Shown: positions 1 through 6,046 of the stretch, one piece after another
How the letters are laid out: each line of letters opens with the position of its first letter
Position numbering within the stretch: position 1 is the stretch's first letter
DNA from: Chitinophagaceae bacterium
GTDB taxonomy: Bacteria > Bacteroidota > Bacteroidia > Chitinophagales > Chitinophagaceae
NCBI GenBank assembly: GCA_003455235.1
Contig: DMRT01000037.1
Location: 1-6,124 of the forward strand
DNA: 6,124 nt
Direction: 5' to 3'
The notes under the pieces: generated by a model
Told to the model about the DNA's origin: nothing
Databases searched by the model: none
The model's input: the letters and a program-made list of their open reading frames with translations, nothing else
Made by a program: the position numbers and the translations under genes

Positions 1-2
1 AC

Positions 3-749
3 CGCTATATCAACCAGCTGCGGTTTGTGCTGGAGAACAACCGGGCATTGTATCCGTACCGGGGCGAACTCAATATTGAACAGGGTGATGGATTCGCAAG
101 GGCTGGGTTCACCGGCAACTATTTCTTCAATTATCCAAAGGGAGGTGGGCTCGACCTGCGGGTGTTTGCCGGCAAGTTCTTTTACCTCGGCGACAAAACC
201 TTCCTGAAACAATTTGAAACAGATCCCTACCAGCTGAACATGACCGGCCCGAAAGGATACGAAGATTATACCTACAGCAATTATTTCATCGGCCGCAGCG
301 AGTTCGATCATTTTTCTTCCCAGCAGATCATGATCCGGGACGGCGGTTTTAAAGTCCGCACCGACCTGCTGAGCAGCAAGATCGGTAAAACAGACAACTG
401 GCTGATGGCAGCCAATTTCACCAGCACCATCCCCAATGCCGTCAATCCCCTGTCGGTACTGCCTTTCAGACTGCCGCTCAAAATCTTCCTTGATATAGGC
501 ACCTATGCCGAAGCCTGGAAGAAAAATGCCGCCACCGGCAAATTCATTTACGACGCCGGCCTGCAGTTATCCCTGTTCCGCAACGTGCTGAATATTTATA
601 TTCCAATTTTGTACAGCAAGGAGTACAGGGACTATTACCGTTCCACCATGGTGGAAACAGGCATCAAGCGATTGGTGAAAACAGTTTCATTCAGCATCGA
701 TATCCAGAACCTCAACCTGCGCCGCATGGTTCCGCAAATTCCTTTTTAA
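3..749 (+). CDS. C-terminal fragment of a large beta-rich protein, probably an M1-family metallopeptidase (5' end outside window)
   Basis: The frame is open from the first base (codons from position 3), so the start lies upstream and only the last 248 residues are visible. A GTG at 27 is internal and not a credible start. The visible part holds no zinc-binding or catalytic motif. It is rich in short alternating hydrophobic/aromatic strands (for example GKFFYLGDKTF and VLNIYIPILYSKEYRDYY) and ends in IDIQNLNLRRMVPQIPF, giving the look of a beta-sheet or barrel-like C-terminal domain. From memory of Bacteroidota proteins, the segments IRDGGFKV, TDNWLMAANF and LDIGTYAEAWKK resemble the tail of roughly 1000-residue M1 aminopeptidase-like proteins in Chitinophagaceae. 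An outer-membrane or surface protein of another kind is the alternative. Its TAA overlaps the ATG of the next gene by one base (TAATG), so the two are probably co-translated. Confidence 0.5.
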   Translation, partial: RYINQLRFVLENNRALYPYRGELNIEQGDGFARAGFTGNYFFNYPKGGGLDLRVFAGKFFYLGDKTFLKQFETDPYQLNMTGPKGYEDYTYSNYFIGRSEFDHFSSQQIMIRDGGFKVRTDLLSSKIGKTDNWLMAANFTSTIPNAVNPLSVLPFRLPLKIFLDIGTYAEAWKKNAATGKFIYDAGLQLSLFRNVLNIYIPILYSKEYRDYYRSTMVETGIKRLVKTVSFSIDIQNLNLRRMVPQIPF

Positions 750-1663
750 TGGCAACGATCGCATACCTCACACACGGGCAGATCGACCAGCAGAAATGGG
801 ATGCCTGTATTGACGATGCCGGCAACGGGTTGATATACGCTTATTCTGTTTACCTCAACAGCATGGCAAAGAACTGGGATGCCCTGGTGCTTAATGATTA
901 CGAAGCCGTGATGCCGCTTACCTGGAACCGGAAATACCGCATTCATTATTTATACCAGCCCCCGTTTACTGCCTGCCTCGGCGTTTTTGGCAAAAACATC
1001 AACGCAGAAACAGTTGCTGCCTTCCTGGAAGCCGTGCCCGCAAAATTCAGTTACTGGGATATTTATTTCAACAGCGGTAACCTGTTTCCCGTACAGGGAT
1101 ACAACCTGTACCAACGGATGAACTACGTGCTGAACCTGAACAACAATTACGAAACACTTTTCAACGCATACCGGGAAAATACCAGGCGCAACATCAAAAG
1201 AAGTGAACAGTACGGGCTTGTCGTTACCCGGAATGCTGGTGTGACAGATGCCGTGGAACTGGCCAAAAAACAAGCCGGGGAATATGCGTCCATACCCGCC
1301 GGCGATTTTGCCAATTTCACAAAACTATACGCTGCCCTTTATAAACAAGAAAAAGCTACCACCTATGCCGTTCACTCAAAAGAAGGACGTTTGCTGGCGG
1401 CCGCTGTATTCTTCTTCTCTCACCACCGGGCTTATTATATACTGGTGGGCAATCACCCTGATGGCAAAACCCTGGGAGCGTCGCATGCCCTCATCAATAC
1501 ATTCATTAAAGATCATGCCGGCGAACAATGGCTGCTCGACTTTGAAGGCAGTGACATCCCCGGCCTGGCACATTTCTACTGCAGCTTTGGAGCAGCAGAA
1601 GAAAAGTACAGCGCCATCCGGCTGAACCGGTTGCCTGTATGGATGAGATGGATGAAAAAATAA
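749..1663 (+). CDS. FemAB/GNAT-like acyltransferase (Acetyltransf_6 type), 304 aa
   Basis: The protein resembles the FemAB-related branch of the GNAT fold, whose members transfer acyl or aminoacyl groups to amino groups of cell-wall or surface-glycan precursors in the cytoplasm. The N-terminal half (about 1-130) is a degenerate GNAT-like lobe. The C-terminal lobe starts at the family hallmark YRENTRRNIKRSEQYGL (141-157), the N-T-R-R-N-I-K-R pattern typical of FemAB-like proteins. It continues with a hydrophobic strand (LLAAAVFFFSHHRAYYILVG, 215-234), the GASHALI helix start (243-249) and the closing motif DFEGSDIPGLAHFYCSFGA (264-282). No signal peptide or membrane segment is seen. The ATG at 749 overlaps the upstream stop by one base, which fixes the start and suggests translational coupling. 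The convergent operon carries a polysaccharide deacetylase and another acetyltransferase, consistent with a role in glycan modification. Substrate is unknown, and a peptidoglycan role is not shown. Confidence 0.8.
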   Translation: MATIAYLTHGQIDQQKWDACIDDAGNGLIYAYSVYLNSMAKNWDALVLNDYEAVMPLTWNRKYRIHYLYQPPFTACLGVFGKNINAETVAAFLEAVPAKFSYWDIYFNSGNLFPVQGYNLYQRMNYVLNLNNNYETLFNAYRENTRRNIKRSEQYGLVVTRNAGVTDAVELAKKQAGEYASIPAGDFANFTKLYAALYKQEKATTYAVHSKEGRLLAAAVFFFSHHRAYYILVGNHPDGKTLGASHALINTFIKDHAGEQWLLDFEGSDIPGLAHFYCSFGAAEEKYSAIRLNRLPVWMRWMKK

Positions 1664-1710
1664 ACTGGGTGGTTTGAATACATTCCCTGGTATTTCGATA
1701 TGCCCACCCG

Positions 1711-2640
1711 TCAGCCGCCAATTATTTTTTTAATGCGGTTTCTTATCTCCCGTTCCGAAGGCTTACCGATGGAACGGATATCGATCCACTGCTTCCCCAG
1801 GTTGAGTCGGAATTTAATGAGTGGATTGGAAGGAGAAAGGCCCATCCGTGCAAATCCCATCCGCGGAACAGCCAGCAGGTTTTTGTTCGCAGAAAGCGTA
1901 TCCAGCTCGGTTGAAAAAGCCATGCTGATTCCGGATTGCGCCAGGTAGTTCATTTCCCGTCCGGCAAAGTCGATACCCGGCCGGCCATTGGGATACGCAA
2001 AATAGCGAACCGGGCGACCAAGCAATTTTCCGAGCTCCGTAACCGAACGGTTTATCTCTGTAAAACTGCTTTCATCCCTTTCATTCTGCAATACCGGGTG
2101 CTGCATGCTGTGAGCGCCGATGTTTACCAGCCCGGATGCATCCAGTTCTTTCAACTGTACCCGGTTCATATTTTGTGGTTGTTTTTTGCCGCAACCGGTT
2201 TGCCGTTGGTATATCTCTATGATCCGGGTAATATGCGCAATAGGCAGGCATTTAAAAATGTCCATGGCTGCATAAGGATCGAGAGTATGCAGGACTATAT
2301 TCAATTCGTCAGCCAGGATATTTTTTAATACAGATTCATCATACCCTTCCATTTCCTGGAACCAGAAATTAGTTTCGGAAGAAATAATTTCCGGCGATAC
2401 AAAAAGAGAAACAGGCACCTGGTGCTTTTTCAGCAACGGGAATACCGTTTCATAAAAAGAACGGTGGCCATCATCAAATGTGACATGGCATATGCCGGAA
2501 GTGTTTTTCTTCTGCAGCAGCAATTGTTCCAGTTCTGCAGCAGATACAAGGCCGTATCCTGCTTTTAAGGCCAGCAGGATCTGTTCAAACAGTCCTTCGT
2601 CATCTTCCTTATGAAAAGCCAGTACCAGGCCTTTTGCCAT
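1711..2640 (-). CDS. Polysaccharide deacetylase family protein (NodB homology domain, CE4-like), 309 aa
   Basis: Predicted metal-dependent N- or O-deacetylase acting on a saccharide. The NodB motifs are visible. TFDDG (54-58) supplies the catalytic base D56 and metal ligand D57. HSMQH (177-181) supplies metal ligands H177 and H181. RYFAYPNG (212-219) is motif 3, and LLAVPRMGF (255-263) matches the late L..PR element. The active site therefore looks complete. About 120 residues separate D57 from H177, more than in compact CE4 enzymes, so there is an extra segment of roughly 70 residues (about 85-160). The N-terminus (MAKGLVLAFHKEDDE) is not a signal peptide, so the enzyme is probably cytoplasmic, possibly acting on a lipid-linked or nucleotide-linked glycan. 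The last 30 residues are rich in Arg and Lys. It is the last gene of the minus-strand cluster, 16 bases after the acetyltransferase stop, with an AT-rich upstream lacking a clear Shine-Dalgarno. Confidence 0.85.
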   Translation of the reverse strand: MAKGLVLAFHKEDDEGLFEQILLALKAGYGLVSAAELEQLLLQKKNTSGICHVTFDDGHRSFYETVFPLLKKHQVPVSLFVSPEIISSETNFWFQEMEGYDESVLKNILADELNIVLHTLDPYAAMDIFKCLPIAHITRIIEIYQRQTGCGKKQPQNMNRVQLKELDASGLVNIGAHSMQHPVLQNERDESSFTEINRSVTELGKLLGRPVRYFAYPNGRPGIDFAGREMNYLAQSGISMAFSTELDTLSANKNLLAVPRMGFARMGLSPSNPLIKFRLNLGKQWIDIRSIGKPSEREIRNRIKKIIGG

Positions 2641-2656
2641 AATGCTTAATTTATTG

Positions 2657-3535
2657 CTAGAAAATATCCAGCACCCCGATCATCAGGTTCAGATGTGCCG
2701 GCTCAGGCATATTCAGGTTATAAAAGATAAACCCATTCATTTTTGACTGCTTCCACCCATTCAGCAACGGGTTGAAGGTATTACTTGCACAACTGAAGAA
2801 CTGAACAACCGAAGGCTCATAAGAATCGGATAATTTCTTCAATAAGCTTTGCAGGTCCTTTTCAGAATCCAGTTGAACCCCTCCCACATAGAAGACCTTC
2901 CAGTTCATCCCAAACTTTCTTTTCGTAAGCAACTTACCCCATAACCAGCTGTTGTTATGATCCACCCGTTTTATTTCGCCTGGAAATTGCTCCAGCTTAT
3001 GCCGCATTACCTGCTGTTCATCAATGATGCAGGCATTTGTACGGTTCATGGAGGCCAAAGGGATGATGCGGTGCTTTCTCATGAACGGAAGATTGATCAT
3101 CCGCAATACCTGCGACCCCGTTTCTGTAAATCCAAGTTTTTTTGTGAAGATGGGATGCGAATTATCATTGGCGATGCCATATAAAAAACCGGCGCCCTGT
3201 TCCTTCAGCATTCTCTTCGCTTCGTTGATGATGCTGCTGAATACTTTTTTCCCCTGGTGATCAGGATGCGTGGCCGACCAGCAGCTTTGATAACCGCTGT
3301 ATTGCCTGCCATTGCAGGTAAAATCGTTGGCAAGAAACCCATTGCAGCCGATGATCTTTCCATCTTCTTCCGCTACCAGGAAAAAACTTTTTTGTGTCGC
3401 CTTACTGTCGAGGTTCTTTGCCAGGAATTTTTCGGGGAGAAGTGCTGGTGAGTGGTTAGCTGACTGGATAAGTTCTCTCAAGGCCCGCTCTGTGGCCGGA
3501 TCACTGACGTCGGCTATTTTAACCTGGTAATTCAT
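2657..3535 (-). CDS. GNAT family N-acetyltransferase, 292 aa, with extra C-terminal domain
   Basis: Predicted acetyl-CoA-dependent acetyltransferase. The N-terminal half (about 1-150) has the GNAT layout: strand FFLVAEEDGKIIGCNGF (51-67), then the motif A region SATHPDHQGKKVFSSIINEA (87-106), in which HQGKKV forms the pyrophosphate loop. It ends with the motif B segment YGIANDNSHPIFTKKLGF (119-136), typical of GNATs with an N.....F.k.GF ending. Residues about 150-292 form a second domain with no motif I can name. Two-part GNATs of this size often occur in surface-polysaccharide gene clusters. The ATG at 3535 shares its A with the TGA stop of ispD (TGATG), so translation is probably coupled to it. 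The deacetylase follows 16 bases downstream, suggesting the two may act on the same sugar. No signal peptide or membrane segment is seen. Substrate is unknown. Confidence 0.75.
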   Translation of the reverse strand: MNYQVKIADVSDPATERALRELIQSANHSPALLPEKFLAKNLDSKATQKSFFLVAEEDGKIIGCNGFLANDFTCNGRQYSGYQSCWSATHPDHQGKKVFSSIINEAKRMLKEQGAGFLYGIANDNSHPIFTKKLGFTETGSQVLRMINLPFMRKHRIIPLASMNRTNACIIDEQQVMRHKLEQFPGEIKRVDHNNSWLWGKLLTKRKFGMNWKVFYVGGVQLDSEKDLQSLLKKLSDSYEPSVVQFFSCASNTFNPLLNGWKQSKMNGFIFYNLNMPEPAHLNLMIGVLDIF

Positions 3536-4203
3536 CAGGGAGTTGCTAGTATTTGTTCGGCAACAATAAGATCGGCAGGCCTGGTGATCTTGAAATTATT
3601 CTCTTCACCCTCCACCAGTTTCACTTTTAGTCCGAATGCTTCGGCCACGCTGGCTTCATCGGTGTACTTATCCTTGTAATCGATCTGGTAGGCGGGAATA
3701 AGAATTTTACTGTGAAAAGTTTGTGGGGTTTGCACCAGTTTCACCAGGCTTCTTTCCAGCGACTCATTGCCATCGGGGGTGATGAGCCGCACACTGTCTT
3801 TGCAGTCGATCACCGGTATGGCCGATCCGTTCTCCAGGGCTGTTTCATAGCACCAGTGTACCAGTTGGGTGCTCAGCAGGCAACGTACCGCATCATGCAC
3901 AAAAACAATGCTCTCCTCTTCCACCAGCTTCAACCCGTTCTGTACCGAATGAAAGCGTGAGCTGCCGCCCGTGGTGATGCGGATACGGCTGTTATCAAAA
4001 AAGGCGTCAATGATTTCCTGGCCGGTGGCAACATGGTCTTCGGGCAGCACCAGGATCACCTGCATATCGGGATACGATTGAAGAAACGTGTTGACGGAAT
4101 AATACAGAACAGGCTTACCGTTCAGCAACAGGAATTGTTTGGGTGTGGGATTGTTCATCCGGCTTCCGCTACCCCCGGCAACGATTACAGCGATCTTTTT
4201 CAT
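3535..4203 (-). CDS. ispD: 2-C-methyl-D-erythritol 4-phosphate cytidylyltransferase (IspD), 222 aa
   Basis: IspD joins CTP and 2-C-methyl-D-erythritol 4-phosphate into CDP-methylerythritol, the third step of the MEP (non-mevalonate) isoprenoid pathway, in the cytoplasm. Length fits the family (about 220-240 aa). Visible motifs are the nucleotide loop VAGGSGSRM....PKQF, with R15 and K22 matching the catalytic Arg and Lys of E. coli IspD; GGSSRFHSV (79-87); VHDAVR (102-107) with D104; the R151...QTPQTF segment (158-163); TDEAS (181-185); and NFKITRPADL (203-212) with K205 and T207. HDAVRC replaces the commoner HDAARP and NFK replaces NIK, both mild changes. A CDP-ribitol type relative (TarI-like) is the main alternative, but the complete motif set favours IspD. 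The ATG at 4203 has a GGAG six bases upstream. The stop overlaps the next gene's start by one base. Confidence 0.9.
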   Translation of the reverse strand: MKKIAVIVAGGSGSRMNNPTPKQFLLLNGKPVLYYSVNTFLQSYPDMQVILVLPEDHVATGQEIIDAFFDNSRIRITTGGSSRFHSVQNGLKLVEEESIVFVHDAVRCLLSTQLVHWCYETALENGSAIPVIDCKDSVRLITPDGNESLERSLVKLVQTPQTFHSKILIPAYQIDYKDKYTDEASVAEAFGLKVKLVEGEENNFKITRPADLIVAEQILATP

Positions 4204-4209
4204 GAGTTT

Positions 4210-4244
4210 CTCCAGGTGTCAGTCCACGGTGAAGATACACCTGG
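4210..4244 (-). promoter_or_regulatory. Inverted repeat covering the ispD ribosome binding site
   Basis: A perfect 8-bp inverted repeat (CCAGGTGT at 4212-4219 and ACACCTGG at 4237-4244) with a 17-base loop lies just upstream of the ispD ATG. The putative Shine-Dalgarno GGAG (4210-4213 on the minus strand, six bases from the ATG) has its two G residues inside the proximal arm, so a folded RNA would hide part of it. No U-run follows, so it does not look like an intrinsic terminator for the upstream asparaginase gene. An 8-bp repeat with a loop of this size can occur by chance once or twice in 6 kb. Its position, not its strength, is the reason to list it. Confidence 0.35.
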
Positions 4245-4277
4245 TTGCGAAGATATCACCAGTGGCTGCACAAATTC

Positions 4278-5228
4278 TTAATCTTTATAAATGCCGATCT
4301 TCTTTTCACCCCTGCTGTTCTGCATGGCCCGGTACATACCGGCACTGTTAAACACCATGGCGGCATTGCCGGTTGCATCCACCCCGATCATTCCGCCTTC
4401 GCCATGCATGCGCACCAGTTTCACATTCACCACTTCATTCATGGCCTGCTGAAGCGTGAGGCCCTTGTATTCCATCAGGCAGCTTACATCGTGTGCGGCC
4501 ACCGCACAGATAAACGGTTCGCCATGGCCGGTGCAGCTGATGGCACAGGTATTATTATTGGCATAGGTGCCGGCGCCGATCAGGGGACTGTCGCCGATGC
4601 GGCCGTATTTTTTATTCGTCATACCGCCGGTGCTGGTGGCGGCTGCAATATTACCATGCTGGTCGCAGGCCACGGCGCCTACGGTTCCGAATTTTTTATC
4701 CTTCATCAGTTCTTCCAGTCCCTGGTGGGTATGATCGAGGGAGTAATTGTCGCTGTCACGGATCTCCTTCCATTGATCGTAGCGAAACTGTGAGAAGAAA
4801 TATTCATCGGGTTCCAGTTTAATTCCCTGCTTGATAGCGAAATCGTTGGCACCCTTGCCACTTAAAAAAACGTGGTTGCTGTTGGTCATCACTTCGGCTG
4901 CCAGCTCTATCGGGTTGCGCACGTTGCGGATACCTGCTACCGAACCGGCATCAAGGTTCTTTCCGTCCATGATGGCGGCATCCATTTCCTGCACCCCTTT
5001 CTTGGTGAATACCGACCCCCTGCCTGCATTGAACAGCAGGTTATCTTCCAGCACCACAATAGCGGCCTTCACCGCATTGATGGCCGAGCCCCCCTCTTCC
5101 AGTACGGCATACCCCGCCGCGAGGGCTTCTTCCAAACCTTTTATATATGCCTGTTCCAGTTCGGGAGTCATGTCTTCTTTCAGTATGGTTCCGGCGCCGC
5201 CGTGTATCACCAGGGAGTATTGCTGCAT
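4278..5228 (-). CDS. iaaA: Isoaspartyl peptidase / L-asparaginase, plant-type Ntn-hydrolase, 316 aa
   Basis: Cleaves isoaspartyl dipeptides and, usually more weakly, L-asparagine. The precursor self-cleaves just before a Thr, giving alpha and beta subunits. Motifs below are numbered from ATG 5228. The N-terminus YSLVIHGGAG (4-13) is typical, and NAGRGSVFT (67-75) follows. The cleavage site is G181/T182 in FGTVGAVACD, where T182 is the nucleophile. STGGMTNK (199-206) and GRIGDSPLIGAG (209-220) align with E. coli IaaA, with T200, R210 and D213 matching its T197, R207 and D210. SCTGHGE (231-237) lines the substrate pocket. Length is normal for the family, and no signal peptide is seen, so it is probably cytoplasmic. 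An upstream in-frame TTG at 5258 would add ten residues, but it lies inside a probable -7 promoter box, so ATG 5228 is preferred. No Shine-Dalgarno is visible. ispD begins 74 bases downstream, so co-transcription is possible. Confidence 0.92.
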   Translation of the reverse strand: MQQYSLVIHGGAGTILKEDMTPELEQAYIKGLEEALAAGYAVLEEGGSAINAVKAAIVVLEDNLLFNAGRGSVFTKKGVQEMDAAIMDGKNLDAGSVAGIRNVRNPIELAAEVMTNSNHVFLSGKGANDFAIKQGIKLEPDEYFFSQFRYDQWKEIRDSDNYSLDHTHQGLEELMKDKKFGTVGAVACDQHGNIAAATSTGGMTNKKYGRIGDSPLIGAGTYANNNTCAISCTGHGEPFICAVAAHDVSCLMEYKGLTLQQAMNEVVNVKLVRMHGEGGMIGVDATGNAAMVFNSAGMYRAMQNSRGEKKIGIYKD

Positions 5229-5243
5229 ACGTGTCAGTGGGTA

Positions 5244-5273
5244 TTTGTTGGATGCCAAAATTATTTAATTTAC
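5244..5273 (+). promoter_or_regulatory. Possible weak promoter for the DUF6498 gene
   Basis: On the plus strand TTTG (5244-5247) is followed after 18 bases by TAATTTAC (5266-5273), which matches TAnnTTTG at four of its six fixed positions. The spacing suits a Bacteroidota promoter and would give a short leader before ATG 5297. The match is poor at the last two bases, so this is tentative. It would overlap the divergent asparaginase promoter on the other strand. Confidence 0.2.
5256..5263 (-). promoter_or_regulatory. Bacteroidota-type -7 promoter box for the asparaginase gene
   Basis: The minus strand reads TAATTTTG here, an exact match to the Bacteroidota sigma-70 -7 consensus TAnnTTTG. Transcription would begin roughly at 5248-5251, leaving a leader of about 20 bases before ATG 5228. 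The -33 element is weak: the nearest TTTG (5279-5282) is only 15 bases upstream of the box, shorter than the usual spacing of about 17-23. An eight-base pattern with six fixed positions is not expected by chance in such a short intergenic region. Confidence 0.5.
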
Positions 5274-5296
5274 CATCGCAAACTTTCTACAATTTT

Positions 5297-5998
5297 ATGC
5301 GAATGCTTAAAAGAAAATTAAGCCCGGGCGATTATCTGTTGATAATTGTAAATCTCATTCCGGTGTATGGCGTTTGGTTTGAAGGATGGGATGCGGCAAG
5401 GGTATTCCTGGTGTATTGCATGGAAACGGTCATCATCGGTCTCTTCACCGTAGTGAAACTCGCCAGCGTTACCATGCTGGTAAAGCCAAGAGATGAATGG
5501 CAGGCCGGGAAACCGGCCGTGATGGCGACCGGTTTATTCTTTATTCTCTTCTTCATTGTTCATTACGGGATATTCGTTTTTGTGCAAACGCAGATTTTTT
5601 TTGCCGTAAGCGGTTTGATAAAGAGCGACTCACTGCTCGAAACGTACCGGCAGATCCCTGCTGCACTGGGGCACGAAGGCCTTATTCTCCTGCTGATCTT
5701 TATCACCTATTATACCCTGCAGAACCTCTTTGATTTTTTTCTTTCGGGCGAATATAAAACAGTGTCGATGATGAAGCTGATGTTTCAGCCTTATGGCCGC
5801 ATCATCGTTCAGCAGTTCGTGGTGATCGTGGGCAGTATGTTCCTTGGGTTTGGCGCCGGAAAAATATTCATACTGGTACTGGCAGTGATTAAGATATACT
5901 TTGAAGTATACATCAACTTTGACCGCATCATTGCGAAAACAGAAATAGACGCAAAAAGAAAAGCGGCCCGGGCAGAACGGGAACAGGCGAACTCATAA
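5297..5998 (+). CDS. DUF6498 family multi-pass membrane protein, 233 aa
   Basis: Integral inner-membrane protein of unknown function. Numbered from ATG 5297, about six hydrophobic segments are visible: 13-28, 35-58, 76-106 (long, perhaps two helices), 127-147, 167-186 and 189-206. A charged, probably helical cytoplasmic tail rich in Lys, Arg, Glu and Ala follows (213-230). The pattern recalls DUF6498 proteins: an early FEGWDAARVFLVYCMETVIIGLF segment, FFIVHYGIFVF in the middle, then GEYKTVSMMKLMFQPYGRIIVQQ and a last helix ending in VIKIYFEV. The frame is open back to an ATG at 5147, but that would overlap the start of the asparaginase gene antisense and add about 50 non-hydrophobic, Arg- and Ser-rich residues, so it is rejected. 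ATG 5303, two codons later, is nearly as plausible. The gene is divergent from the asparaginase gene and stands alone on its strand. No biochemical role can be given. Confidence 0.75.
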   Translation: MRMLKRKLSPGDYLLIIVNLIPVYGVWFEGWDAARVFLVYCMETVIIGLFTVVKLASVTMLVKPRDEWQAGKPAVMATGLFFILFFIVHYGIFVFVQTQIFFAVSGLIKSDSLLETYRQIPAALGHEGLILLLIFITYYTLQNLFDFFLSGEYKTVSMMKLMFQPYGRIIVQQFVVIVGSMFLGFGAGKIFILVLAVIKIYFEVYINFDRIIAKTEIDAKRKAARAEREQANS

Positions 5999-6046
5999 TT
6001 ACAGGCAGGTGGATTACTATTTTTCTGTGAAGACTTTCCGGGTATT

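Noticed and set aside
1664..1710. GGGTGG/CCACCC pair (1667-1672 and 1704-1709) between the convergent genes as a bidirectional terminator
   Set aside because: The loop is about 31 bases, the stem only 6 bp, and there is no adjacent T-run outside coding sequence.
2511..2552. Repeated TTCTGCAGCAG inside the deacetylase gene
   Set aside because: It is explained by codon usage for Leu, Gln and Ala in the coding frame, and no further copies form an array.
3535..4203. IspD homologue as a CDP-ribitol/sugar-alcohol cytidylyltransferase serving the neighbouring glycan genes
   Set aside because: All IspD key positions are present (R15, K22, D104, R107, R151, K205), so the MEP-pathway role is the simpler call, though TarI-like activity cannot be excluded by eye.
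4245..5268. Long open frames antisense to the asparaginase gene (4245-4793, 4831-5268, 4872-5321)
   Set aside because: They are shadows of a well-supported conserved gene. Their translations show no family motif and low-complexity or His/Cys-rich runs.
5147..5296. Long N-terminal extension of the DUF6498 frame from ATG 5147
   Set aside because: It runs antisense through the start of the asparaginase gene, has a composition unlike a membrane protein N-terminus, and a good ATG exists at 5297.
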